Both the position numbers and the translations under genes were made by a program. Source: JBBSAT01 sp046351235 (lineage in GTDB: Bacteria; Myxococcota_A; Polyangia; Polyangiales; Sandaracinaceae). Taken from it: a stretch of 64,000 nt of DNA. The DNA is taken from NCBI GenBank assembly GCA_046351235.1, contig JAXLYV010000006.1:378320-442319 (forward strand), read 5' to 3'. Below the pieces are notes generated by a model. It searched no databases. It was not told the origin of the DNA and saw only the letters and a program-made list of their open reading frames with translations. This document shows, piece after piece, positions 8,332 to 15,871 of this stretch. How positions within the stretch are numbered: position 1 is the first letter of the stretch; the number at the start of each line of letters is the position of its first letter.

Positions 8332-9363
8332 TCAGACCTCCCGCTGGGTCATCGCGTGCGCGATGCCGATGAGGGCCATGCGGGCGGGCGAGACCGGGAA
8401 GGGCTCGAGCAAGTCGAGCGCGCGCGCGACGTGCTCGTCGGCGAAGCGCCGCGCCTGCTCGACGGCGCCCGAGGCCGCGATGCGCTTGGCGAGCTGCGCG
8501 CCCGTCGTGTCGTCGAGGCCGCCTTCGGCCGCGGCCCGGAGGCTCGCCTCGATCGAGGGATCGTTGCGGAGCGCGAGGACGATCGGGAGCGAGCCCTTGC
8601 CTTCGCGGAGGTCGGCGAACGGAGCCTTGCCGGTCGCCGCCGGATCCCCGACGAGATCGAGCACGTCGTCGATGGCCTGGAACGCGATGCCGACGTGCTC
8701 ACCGAACTTCTCGAGCGACTGGCTGTCGGGGATCGAGAGCGCGCCCGCGCGCGCGCCTGCGTACATGGCCCAGCGGAAGAGCGCAGCCGTCTTGCCTGCG
8801 GCGACGGCGGTCCAGTCCTCGAGCGAGGCCTCGAGGCGCCCGCGGCGCTCGAGCTGCTTGGACTCCGCGACGATCATCTCGTCGATCACGTCGAAGAGGC
8901 GCTCGAGCACGTCGGGGGGCGCCGCGCGGCGGACGCGACGGAGCGCGTCGATGAGGAGCCAATCGCCCGCGAAGATGCTGATCGCGTTGCCGTAGACGAC
9001 GCGCGCGGTGGGCGCGCCGCGGCGAGAGACGCCGAGGTCGACGACGTCGTCGTGCAGGAGCGTCGCGTTGTGCACGAGCTCCGCCGAGACGGCGAGATCG
9101 AGCGCCCGCGCGTCGAACCCCGTGCCGAGCTTGGAGGCGAGCGCGACGCACATCGGGCGCAAGCGCTTGCCGCCGCGCGCCAGGAGCTGTCCCGCGCCGA
9201 GATGGATCGCGCGTTCCTGCTGCGGGATCTGGAGCGCAGCCTCCACGGCGGCGAGGTCCTCGCCGAGCAGAGGCCGCACGAGGTCGATTCGCTCGGCGAC
9301 GTGGAGGTCTCGCGCTCGAGACATCGTCCCGAGCCGATCGATGACGCCGGATCCACCGAACAT
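8332..9363 (-). CDS. Long-chain polyprenyl diphosphate synthase
   Basis: Trans-isoprenyl diphosphate synthase that presumably makes the side chain attached by MenA. It has the RGGKRLRPM motif (63-71), the first Asp-rich motif DDVVD (105-109) and the second, DDVLD (232-236). No bulky aromatic pair lies just before the first Asp-rich motif, which is consistent with a long product; chain length cannot be fixed by eye (HepT/IspB/SdsA type). The ATG at 9363 has a good GGAAGG Shine-Dalgarno seven bases upstream; an internal ATG at 9324 has a weaker one. It heads the men operon and sits behind a clear promoter. Confidence 0.92.
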   Translation of the reverse strand: MFGGSGVIDRLGTMSRARDLHVAERIDLVRPLLGEDLAAVEAALQIPQQERAIHLGAGQLLARGGKRLRPMCVALASKLGTGFDARALDLAVSAELVHNATLLHDDVVDLGVSRRGAPTARVVYGNAISIFAGDWLLIDALRRVRRAAPPDVLERLFDVIDEMIVAESKQLERRGRLEASLEDWTAVAAGKTAALFRWAMYAGARAGALSIPDSQSLEKFGEHVGIAFQAIDDVLDLVGDPAATGKAPFADLREGKGSLPIVLALRNDPSIEASLRAAAEGGLDDTTGAQLAKRIAASGAVEQARRFADEHVARALDLLEPFPVSPARMALIGIAHAMTQREV

Positions 9364-9385
9364 AGGGCCGCCTTCCGCGTGTGTG

Positions 9386-9425
9386 ATCGTTCAATAGATT
9401 TTGAACGATGTGCGGAGGCGGTCAA
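9386..9425 (-). promoter_or_regulatory. Promoter of the men operon with overlapping palindromic operator
   Basis: On the minus strand a -35 box TTGACC (9420-9425) and a -10 box CAAAAT (9398-9403) are 16 bases apart, placing transcription start near 9391, about 28 bases before the first gene. A perfect inverted repeat, ATCGTTCAA (9386-9394) and TTGAACGAT (9401-9409) around a 6-base spacer, covers the -10 box and the start point. That is the position expected of a TetR- or MarR-type repressor site. No regulator gene is adjacent. Confidence 0.66.
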
Positions 9426-9445
9426 GCATCATCGGGGGAACGGTC

Positions 9446-10480
9446 TCAGTCGGGGTCCGGCTCGTCCTCATCCTGGGTCGACGGGGCCGTGCCGCGATCA
9501 CGCGGGAGACGACCGCCACAGAGCTCGTCGTGCTCCGCGCACGCGAAGCGCACGTGCATGTGGTCCCGGTGTCCGTGTGCATGCCGGATCACGCCGACGT
9601 GGCGCTCGGCCTCGCTCGGCCACTGGAACCAGCGCGCGAGCTCCTCTTGGGTCGCTCCGGCGGCGCGTGCGGCGCGATACAGCGGTTCCTGCAGGGAGTG
9701 ATCGATGAAGACGTACTCGACGAGGTCGGCGCGCAGCCACGTCTCGAGCACCGCCCATTGCCGAGCGGCGTCGAGCTGCTCGGGCGTGACGCGCCCGTGG
9801 GTGCACGCGCGCGCACATCGGGTTCGGAAGTAGGCGACGTCGATGTCGCGTCCGCTTTGGTGGCTGTGGTGACCGCGGAGCGGGCCGCCGTGCTCGATCG
9901 AGGCGTCGCGGATCTCGATGCGAGGCGAGCCCGGATAGCGCTCGAACGCGGCGCGATACCCGCGCTCGAGGGCGACGGCGGCGTCGCGCGTCAGATACGC
10001 GCGCGCGCGGTCGTGGACTTCCCAGTACGGGCCCGTGCGGAGCTGCTGGCCGTTCTCCAGGCGGCCGTGGCTCGGGCGCCCGATGGAGGACGAAGGCGGG
10101 ATGTGGGGCCAGGCGTAGATGACGAGCGTCGTGTCGGCCCGAAGACGGCGCGGGTCGCCGAGCCCGTTCCAGCGCGAGATGTCGGTGGCGCTCACGCCGT
10201 ATCTGCGCGCGAGCCGAAGCAGCGTGTCGCCGCGGGAGACGCGATGCTCGACGCGCTCGCCCCAGCCGACGGCGAGCTCGGAGCCGGCGCTGAGCTGGGC
10301 GAGATCGGTGTCGCGATTCAGCTCGGCGAGGTCGTCGAGCGTGACGTGGAAGCGAGACGCGATGGCGACGACGGTCTCGCCTTCTGCCATCACGCAGGGT
10401 ACCCGGACGAGCTGCGCCGAGACCGAGGCAGGCAGACCCAGGGTCAAGAAGAGGGACGAGGCGAGCAGGATCGCGCGCAT
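9446..10480 (-). CDS. Secreted LysM-containing penicillin-insensitive murein endopeptidase (peptidase M74)
   Basis: A signal peptide (residues 1-22, ending ASVSA) is followed by two LysM peptidoglycan-binding modules (about 30-72 and 77-121) and an M74 (MepA-like) metalloendopeptidase domain (about 145-325). Zinc-ligand motifs are HHSHQSGRDID (204-214) and GHRDHMHVRF (303-312). The family cuts meso-DAP-D-Ala cross-links in the periplasm. MepA of Enterobacteria lacks LysM modules, so this version probably docks on the wall by itself. It lies 82 bases upstream of the men operon on the same strand, but the promoter in the gap suggests separate control. Confidence 0.85.
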   Translation of the reverse strand: MRAILLASSLFLTLGLPASVSAQLVRVPCVMAEGETVVAIASRFHVTLDDLAELNRDTDLAQLSAGSELAVGWGERVEHRVSRGDTLLRLARRYGVSATDISRWNGLGDPRRLRADTTLVIYAWPHIPPSSSIGRPSHGRLENGQQLRTGPYWEVHDRARAYLTRDAAVALERGYRAAFERYPGSPRIEIRDASIEHGGPLRGHHSHQSGRDIDVAYFRTRCARACTHGRVTPEQLDAARQWAVLETWLRADLVEYVFIDHSLQEPLYRAARAAGATQEELARWFQWPSEAERHVGVIRHAHGHRDHMHVRFACAEHDELCGGRLPRDRGTAPSTQDEDEPDPD

Positions 10481-10545
10481 GGCGCGAACCTAGAAGCGAG
10501 TCTCGGGAACCACCAAGAAACCGGAAGGCGCGTCGCCGCGATGGC

Positions 10546-11361
10546 TCAGGGTACGACGGGCACCGCGGCGCAGGACGTATCGCTCGCGGGCGGGTCGGCG
10601 CAGAAGATCAGCTCGGGCGCCAGACGGTGGCGGCCCGTGCGGCCGACGAGGATCAACGTGTAGCCGTTGTTGGCGGCGGGCGTGAAGCGCGCGATGCCGA
10701 GCGGGCGACCGTGGCAGGGCGTGCTGTGCTGGGTGCGCAGTTGGAGCGCGAGCTCGCTGCCGCCACCGACCTCGAGGTAGCCCGTGGAGGGAACCGCCGC
10801 GCCCTGCTGTGCACCCGGGAGCAGCGGGATCCCGTCGGCCCGAGGCCCCTCGCCCGGCTGGCAGACGTCGACCCCGGCTTGGCCGACCATCGCGTGGACG
10901 AAGCGGATCTGCGCCGCGCCCTCGGTGGGGCCCTCGGTGTGGTCGGGGAGAAGCAGGAGGGCCACGGGGAAGTCGGAGGTCGAGTACGCGACGAGCGTGG
11001 AGGGACCCTCGGGGAAGGTGAGGGTGGCGCCGATGAGCTCCGCGTCGCTCGCCCGGGCGGAGACGCTGTGCTCGCCGCTCGTGATGGCGAGGTACGGCGC
11101 GGCGAACTCGTAGCGCGTGGCCGCGCTCGCGTCCGCGCCGTCGAAGACGAGAGAGACCGACTGCTCGCTCGCCTCGACGGCCGCGTGGATCAACCGCGCT
11201 TGGTTCGCGGGCTGCGGCGGGGGAGGCGCCGGCTCGGTCTCGCTGGCGTCGGCTTCCCTGCCCGAGGTCGCCTCGGTGTCCGGCGTTTCCGTCTGGGTCT
11301 CGTGCGAGCCGCCGCACCCGAGAAGAGACACCGCCAGAAGAAGCGAGAGTCGACGCAGCAT
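10546..11361 (-). CDS. DUF4397-type lipoprotein
   Basis: I placed the start at ATG 11361 because it gives a lipoprotein signal (MLRRLSLLLAVSLLGCGG, lipobox LLGC). A Glu/Thr/Pro-rich linker (about 25-60) precedes two beta-rich repeats of the DUF4397 kind: ARLIHAAVEASEQSVSLVFDG and, later, IRFVHAMVGQAGVDVCQPG. The family is secreted and of unknown function. The open frame extends 83 codons further upstream, but that stretch is Arg/Pro-rich shadow and overlaps the promoter region of the divergent small membrane gene. 271 residues. Confidence 0.72.
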   Translation of the reverse strand: MLRRLSLLLAVSLLGCGGSHETQTETPDTEATSGREADASETEPAPPPPQPANQARLIHAAVEASEQSVSLVFDGADASAATRYEFAAPYLAITSGEHSVSARASDAELIGATLTFPEGPSTLVAYSTSDFPVALLLLPDHTEGPTEGAAQIRFVHAMVGQAGVDVCQPGEGPRADGIPLLPGAQQGAAVPSTGYLEVGGGSELALQLRTQHSTPCHGRPLGIARFTPAANNGYTLILVGRTGRHRLAPELIFCADPPASDTSCAAVPVVP

Positions 11362-11449
11362 GTCCGTTTCGACGTACCGAATGTCGCTTCGCCTTTCAAC
11401 GGCCAAATCGCGTGGCTCTGCGCGAGGGGGCGGCCTAAGAACCTCGCGC

Positions 11450-11734
11450 ATGACGCCGGATCGTCGCGAGGCCATCGACCGGATGTTCCGCGCGCGCCTG
11501 TCGTGGACGCTGCTCGGCGGGGCAGGGCTCGTGGGTCTCACCCAGGACCTCGGGGTCGCCTGGCGGGGGCTCTTTCTCGCGGCGATGATCGCGGCGTTCG
11601 GGTGGCTCAACGACCCGCTCGTGCGTTGGACGTGGCGCGCACGGCGCGACGGGGACCCGAGGTGGCAGCCGATGGCGATCGGGATCGTGCTCCGCGTCGT
11701 GGCGCTGGGGGCAGTCCTGGCGGTCAGCTGGTGA
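11450..11734 (+). CDS. Small hypothetical membrane protein
   Basis: A 94-residue frame starting at ATG 11450 (MTPDRREAIDRMFRARL) encodes three hydrophobic stretches (about 19-32, 36-52 and 75-92) separated by basic segments, which looks like a small inner-membrane protein. It runs divergent from the DUF4397 lipoprotein gene, and its stop overlaps the bioF 3' end by 11 bases. There is no obvious Shine-Dalgarno; a TAAGAA box ends 8 bases upstream of the ATG (11436-11441), like other leaderless-looking genes here. The opposite-strand frame is Arg/Pro/His-rich and looks like a shadow. Function unknown. Confidence 0.5.
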   Translation: MTPDRREAIDRMFRARLSWTLLGGAGLVGLTQDLGVAWRGLFLAAMIAAFGWLNDPLVRWTWRARRDGDPRWQPMAIGIVLRVVALGAVLAVSW

Positions 11735-12884
11735 GCGCTCGAACGAGGGCCTCACACAGGCCTTCGATCTGGGCTTCGGTGTGCATCGCGGTGGGCGTGA
11801 TGCGGAGACGCGACGTGCCGGCCGGAACGGTGGGTGGGCGCATCGCTGGGACGAGATAACCCTGCTCCAGAAGCGCTTCCGCGACTCTCATCGCGCGCTC
11901 GGGCTCGCCCAGGACCACGGAGACGATGATCGCCGGGGGGCCCCCGAGGAGCGTGGCCCCCGCCTCGCGGGCCGCGTCCCGGAGGCGGCGTGAGTGGGCG
12001 GCGAGGCGCACCCGTTCGGGCTCGGCGGCCCGCACGAGATCGACGGCCGTGGGGAGGGCATGGGCGATCGCGGGGAGGATCGCCGTCGAGAACACGAAGG
12101 GTCGGGCCACGTTGTCCAGTGCGCGCCCGAGCGTGGCCGAGCCGGCAACGAAGCCTCCCGCGAGGCCCAGCGACTTCCCCAGGCCCCCGACCACGATGTC
12201 GGCTCGGACGTCGGACGCGGCGGCGGCGCCTCGGCCCTCGGTTCCGACGACGCCGAGGGCGTGCGCCTCGTCCACGACGAGCGCCGCCCCGTGCGCCGCG
12301 GTGAGCGTCCGGAGTCCGTGGAGATCGGCGGCGTCGCCGTCCATCGAGAACAGGGACTCGGTCACCACGACCGCCATCCGCGCATCGGAGGCGTGGGTGC
12401 GGAGAAGGTCCTCGAGGGCGCCGCGCTGTGCGTGCGGATAGACCACCACGCGGGCTCGGCTCAGGCGGCAGCCGTCGACGATGCTCGCGTGGTTCAGGGC
12501 GTCGCTGAACAGGACGTCCTCGGGGCCCCAGAGGCTGCCGAGGACGGCGAGGTTGGCGGCATAGGCCGACGAGAAGAGGCGGGCGTCCTCCAGCCCCAAC
12601 CAGCGTGCCAGGCCGCGTTCGGCCTCGCGATGGGCCGTGCGGGTCCCCGCGACGACCCGACTGGAGCCCGCACCCGCCTGTCGTCCGGCCCCTTCCGCGA
12701 GGGACGCGGCCAGTTGCGGGTGCCGGCCGAGGCCGAGGTAGTCGTTCGACGCGAACGAGAGCACCCGGCGCCCATCTAGCTCAACGTAACCATCAGGGAG
12801 CGGATCGACGGCTCGGGGAGACCTCAGCAGCCCCTTCGCGGCGCGCTGGTCGAGGAGGCTCGCGAGGTACCCGTCCAACTTCAC
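11724..12884 (-). CDS. bioF: 8-Amino-7-oxononanoate synthase-type enzyme
   Basis: PLP-dependent alpha-oxoamine synthase that condenses pimeloyl-thioester with alanine in biotin synthesis. Motifs are FASNDYLGLGRHP (44-56), DEAHALGVVG (205-214) and the PLP lysine K237 in VVGGLGKSLGLAGG. At 386 residues the length matches BioF. The start is a GTG at 12884. No other bio gene is nearby, so a related role (2-amino-3-ketobutyrate CoA ligase or another AOS enzyme) cannot be fully excluded, although the ASNDYLGL motif and length favour BioF. Its promoter lies in the 156-bp gap holding two parS-like sites. Confidence 0.85.
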   Translation of the reverse strand: MKLDGYLASLLDQRAAKGLLRSPRAVDPLPDGYVELDGRRVLSFASNDYLGLGRHPQLAASLAEGAGRQAGAGSSRVVAGTRTAHREAERGLARWLGLEDARLFSSAYAANLAVLGSLWGPEDVLFSDALNHASIVDGCRLSRARVVVYPHAQRGALEDLLRTHASDARMAVVVTESLFSMDGDAADLHGLRTLTAAHGAALVVDEAHALGVVGTEGRGAAAASDVRADIVVGGLGKSLGLAGGFVAGSATLGRALDNVARPFVFSTAILPAIAHALPTAVDLVRAAEPERVRLAAHSRRLRDAAREAGATLLGGPPAIIVSVVLGEPERAMRVAEALLEQGYLVPAMRPPTVPAGTSRLRITPTAMHTEAQIEGLCEALVRALTS

Positions 12885-12917
12885 GCGGGGCTAGCTAGCG
12901 CGCTTTTCGCTTCGGCG

Positions 12918-12935
12918 CCGTTTCACGGGAAACGG
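12918..12935. promoter_or_regulatory. parS-like site 1 (one mismatch in the core)
   Basis: The 14-bp core GTTTCACGGGAAAC (12920-12933) differs from the conserved chromosomal parS core GTTTCACGTGAAAC at one base. The flanks extend the dyad to 7-bp perfect arms (CCGTTTC, GAAACGG). It lies in the bioF/uppS divergent gap, 11 bases from the second site. Confidence 0.55.
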
Positions 12936-12946
12936 TCGCCGGGCCC

Positions 12947-12961
12947 ATTTCACGTGAAACA
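12947..12961. promoter_or_regulatory. parS-like site 2 (ParB-binding palindrome)
   Basis: TTTCACGTGAAA (12948-12959) is a perfect 12-bp palindrome, and the extended ATTTCACGTGAAACA matches the ParB box (TGTTTCACGTGAAACA) except at its left edge. Sites of this kind load ParB near the replication origin. Having two in one intergenic region makes chance unlikely. A transcription-factor site is the alternative. Confidence 0.68.
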
Positions 12962-13040
12962 CCAGCGGCCCCCCCGTTGCGTTGGCTCACCCGGCCGGAA
13001 AGACCGTCCGCCCTCCCGTCCTTGATGGCGCAATTCCCGC

Positions 13041-13838
13041 GTGGTAGCCCGCGTCGTGACTTCGAATGGCGCTCCGACGCTTCCGGTCCCCGGCCACGTC
13101 GCGATCATCATGGACGGGAACGGGCGCTGGGCCGAGCGCCGCGGCCTTCCTCGTCCGCTCGGGCATCGCGAAGGGAGCGAAGCCGTCCGCCGAACGACCC
13201 GAGCCTGCCGTCGCGCGGGCGTCCGTGCGCTCACCCTCTTCGCGTTCAGCGAGCAGAACTGGGAGCGGAGTCGGCTCGAGGTCGACGCGCTCATGGCGCT
13301 GCTCTGCGAGTTCCTCCTCTCCGAGCGCGAGGAGCTGATCCGCAATGGGATCACCCTTCGCTCCGCGGGTCGGATCCATCGCCTCCCCGCGTCGGTGCGC
13401 TCGGTGCTCACCGAGATCGAGCGCGACACGGCGCACCTCTCGGACATGACCCTGACGCTCGCGCTCTCCTACGGCGGCCGCGAAGAGATCGTCGACGCTG
13501 CCCGTGCGCTCGCCGAGCAGGCGCGGGCGGGAGAGCTGGATCCGGCCTCCATCGACGAGTCGATGTTCCGGGCCGCACTTCCGTCTCTCCGTGTGGGAGA
13601 CGTCGATCTTCTCATCCGCACCGGCGGCGAGCAGCGGATCTCGAACTTCCTCCTCTTCGGCGCGGCGTACGCCGAGCTCTTCTTCTCCCCGAGCTTGTGG
13701 CCTGATTTCGGAGAGTCGGACCTCGAGGCGGCGTTCGCGGCCTTCCGCGCCCGCGATCGTCGATTCGGTCGGGCGACGCCCGCCATCCCGCTCGAGAGCG
13801 GCGGCAACGAGTCGTCCGAGCCCTACGTTCATGTCTGA
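13041..13838 (+). CDS. uppS: Isoprenyl transferase (undecaprenyl diphosphate synthase)
   Basis: Cis-prenyltransferase that makes the undecaprenyl carrier for peptidoglycan and O-antigen. The active-site motif HVAIIMDGNGRWAERRG (D25) is followed by GHREGSE and, later, LLIRTGGEQRISNFLLF and AELFFSPSLWPDF. Its 265 residues are typical. The start is probably the GTG at 13041; a second GTG lies at 13056. Its stop lies inside the start of cdsA (8-base overlap), the common uppS-cdsA arrangement for lipid-precursor supply. Confidence 0.95.
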   Translation: MVARVVTSNGAPTLPVPGHVAIIMDGNGRWAERRGLPRPLGHREGSEAVRRTTRACRRAGVRALTLFAFSEQNWERSRLEVDALMALLCEFLLSEREELIRNGITLRSAGRIHRLPASVRSVLTEIERDTAHLSDMTLTLALSYGGREEIVDAARALAEQARAGELDPASIDESMFRAALPSLRVGDVDLLIRTGGEQRISNFLLFGAAYAELFFSPSLWPDFGESDLEAAFAAFRARDRRFGRATPAIPLESGGNESSEPYVHV

Positions 13839-14697
13839 GAAGCAGGAGTCGCCGCCGTCTGCAGGCGCCCCCGCCGCGCCGAGCTCGTTCGTCCGGAATA
13901 CGCTGACCCGGCTCGCGACGGCGGTCGTCGGAATCCCGATCCTGCTCTACTTCATGTTCTGGGCCCCCGAGTGGGCGTTCCAGGGTCTCGTGCTGCTGGC
14001 CATCGCGCGCGCCGCCCACGAGCTGATGAGCATGACGATGCAGGGGGCCCGCGAGGCCTACGTCGCCGGATGCGTCTCCACCGTCCAGCTCGCGGCCGTC
14101 CTCGCGCTCACTTCGGACCGCCGCTCGCTCCTGCTCTCGGTGCTCGCCGTGGTCGTCCTCGGCTTGCTCGTCCCGCTCGCGCGGCCCGAGCCCCTCGATC
14201 GCGCGGGCCTACGGCTGGCGTGGCTCCTGGGCGGTCCGCTCTACGTCGGCGGGCTCTTCGCGTCCCTGGCGCGGATCCACCAGTTCGAGCACGGCGGCGC
14301 GTGGGTGTTGCTCGCGATGTGGATCGCCTGGGCGAGCGACACGGGCGCCTACTTCGCCGGTCGCTTCTTCGGCAAGCACAAGCTCGCGCCACGCGTGTCG
14401 CCTGCGAAAACCGTCGAAGGCGCGCTCGGCGGCCTGGTCGCCAGCCTCACGGGCGCCTTCGCCGCGCACTTCTGGTTCCTGCCCACGCTACCCCTCGTCG
14501 ACGCGCTCGTGCTCGTGGCGATCGCCAACGTGCTCGGCCAGTCCGGCGATCTCGTGGAGTCGCTCGTGAAGCGCTCGACCGGTGTGAAGGACTCGGGGAA
14601 CATCCTTCCCGGCCACGGGGGCATGCTCGACCGCGTCGACGCGCTGATGTTCACGTCGACGTCGTGTTGGGTCTACCTCGAGCTCTTCGGGGGCTGA
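13831..14697 (+). CDS. cdsA: Phosphatidate cytidylyltransferase
   Basis: Membrane enzyme that makes CDP-diacylglycerol from phosphatidate and CTP. The C-terminal family signature is clear: RSTGVKDSGNILPGHGGMLDR followed by the last membrane span; SPAKTVEGALGG lies earlier. About eight membrane segments fill the 288 residues. ATG 13831 overlaps the uppS stop. The frame is open further upstream, but that part only shadows uppS. In many bacteria dxr and rseP follow; here rseP is 43 kb away. Confidence 0.94.
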   Translation: MSEKQESPPSAGAPAAPSSFVRNTLTRLATAVVGIPILLYFMFWAPEWAFQGLVLLAIARAAHELMSMTMQGAREAYVAGCVSTVQLAAVLALTSDRRSLLLSVLAVVVLGLLVPLARPEPLDRAGLRLAWLLGGPLYVGGLFASLARIHQFEHGGAWVLLAMWIAWASDTGAYFAGRFFGKHKLAPRVSPAKTVEGALGGLVASLTGAFAAHFWFLPTLPLVDALVLVAIANVLGQSGDLVESLVKRSTGVKDSGNILPGHGGMLDRVDALMFTSTSCWVYLELFGG

Positions 14698-14718
14698 GAC
14701 GCCCGCGGGCGGGCCGCC

Positions 14719-15837
14719 TCAGAAGCGTCCGACCGCCCAGAGGCCGCCACCCTGGGGCACCAGGACGGGCACCAGGGCGACCGACTCGCCCTCCTGCGGG
14801 GCGTTCGTCTGGTCGAGGATGAACAGCGTCACGGTGGCGGCTGCGCCGAGAATCGACGCCACCAGCATCACGTCCGTGACCGCCGCGAGCGTGCGCGCCA
14901 GCGAGGCCTGGGACTCGCCGTCCGCGCGCGCCTCGGCCACGAGCGATGCGCTCGAGCCCGGATCGTTCGCGATCGAGACGTCGTTGTTGAACCGATCGTT
15001 CGCCTGCAGCGCCAGCGGTCCCGTGATCAGCGCCGTGATCAGCACCGCGCCGGTGAGGCTCGCGGCGAGGATCGTGGGCCACGAGATCTGGAGCCCGCCG
15101 CCGCCACCCGACGACTCCGCGGGCTCGGTGCTCGCCACGGCCTCCGACGGAACCGTGGTCGTGGTCGTCGCGGTCGTCTCCGCCGGCGGGGTCTCCGCCG
15201 GGGTCGTCGTCTCCGTCGTCGCGACGGTCGTCGTGGTGGTTTCGGTCGGCGCAGTCGTCGTCGCGACGGCCTCGGCGCGCGAGAGACGGATCGCGACCCG
15301 CGCGTCCCCACCCCCCGCGACCTCCACCGTCTGTGTCTCGGTGCGATAGCCATCCAAGCGAATCTCGATCTGGTGGCGACCCTGGACCACTCGCACGGGC
15401 TCGCTCACGGGGGCGCGGCGCTGGTCCGTGCCGTCGATCGTGATGGTCGCCCCGTCCGGGCTGACCTGGAACGTGAGCGTGCCGATGCGGCTTCGGAGCT
15501 CGCGGATCGTCGTCTCGATCTCACGACGCTGTGCGGCCGTCGGATGATCGGCTTCCGCCAGGTAGTGCTCGAAGTGGAAGAGCGCCTCGACGGGTCGGTC
15601 GAGCTGTTGGTAGCAGTTCGCGATGTTCAGCCGCACGCTCGCATGCGGCGCGAGGCGATAGGCCTCTTGGAACGCGTCGAGAGCGCGCTGGTAGTCGGCG
15701 CTCTGGAAGAACGCCACGCCTTGGTTGAACTCCTCGCGTGCGCGCGCGGTGTCGTCCTGCGCGGCTCCGGGCGAGACCCCAGCGAGCTGCACCGTGAGGA
15801 CTGCGCAGGCCAAGACAAGAACGCGTGCGATCGACAT
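14719..15837 (-). CDS. Secreted TPR and PEGA-domain protein with C-terminal membrane spans
   Basis: A signal peptide (1-26, ending GAAQ) leads into TPR-like helices (about 29-110; EEFNQGVAFFQSADYQRALDA) and a PEGA domain (about 117-185; FQVSPDGATITIDG ... RHQIEIRLDGYRTETQTVEV). A Thr/Ala/Glu-rich linker (190-245) and two hydrophobic segments (about 252-275 and 318-345) follow. PEGA domains are surface or envelope modules of unknown ligand, often linked to kinase or TPR proteins in this phylum. Its promoter and function are unknown. It converges on cdsA. Confidence 0.72.
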   Translation of the reverse strand: MSIARVLVLACAVLTVQLAGVSPGAAQDDTARAREEFNQGVAFFQSADYQRALDAFQEAYRLAPHASVRLNIANCYQQLDRPVEALFHFEHYLAEADHPTAAQRREIETTIRELRSRIGTLTFQVSPDGATITIDGTDQRRAPVSEPVRVVQGRHQIEIRLDGYRTETQTVEVAGGGDARVAIRLSRAEAVATTTAPTETTTTTVATTETTTPAETPPAETTATTTTTVPSEAVASTEPAESSGGGGGLQISWPTILAASLTGAVLITALITGPLALQANDRFNNDVSIANDPGSSASLVAEARADGESQASLARTLAAVTDVMLVASILGAAATVTLFILDQTNAPQEGESVALVPVLVPQGGGLWAVGRF

Positions 15838-15871
15838 GAGCCCTCCGACGCGAAGCGTGGAAAGGCTGAGC

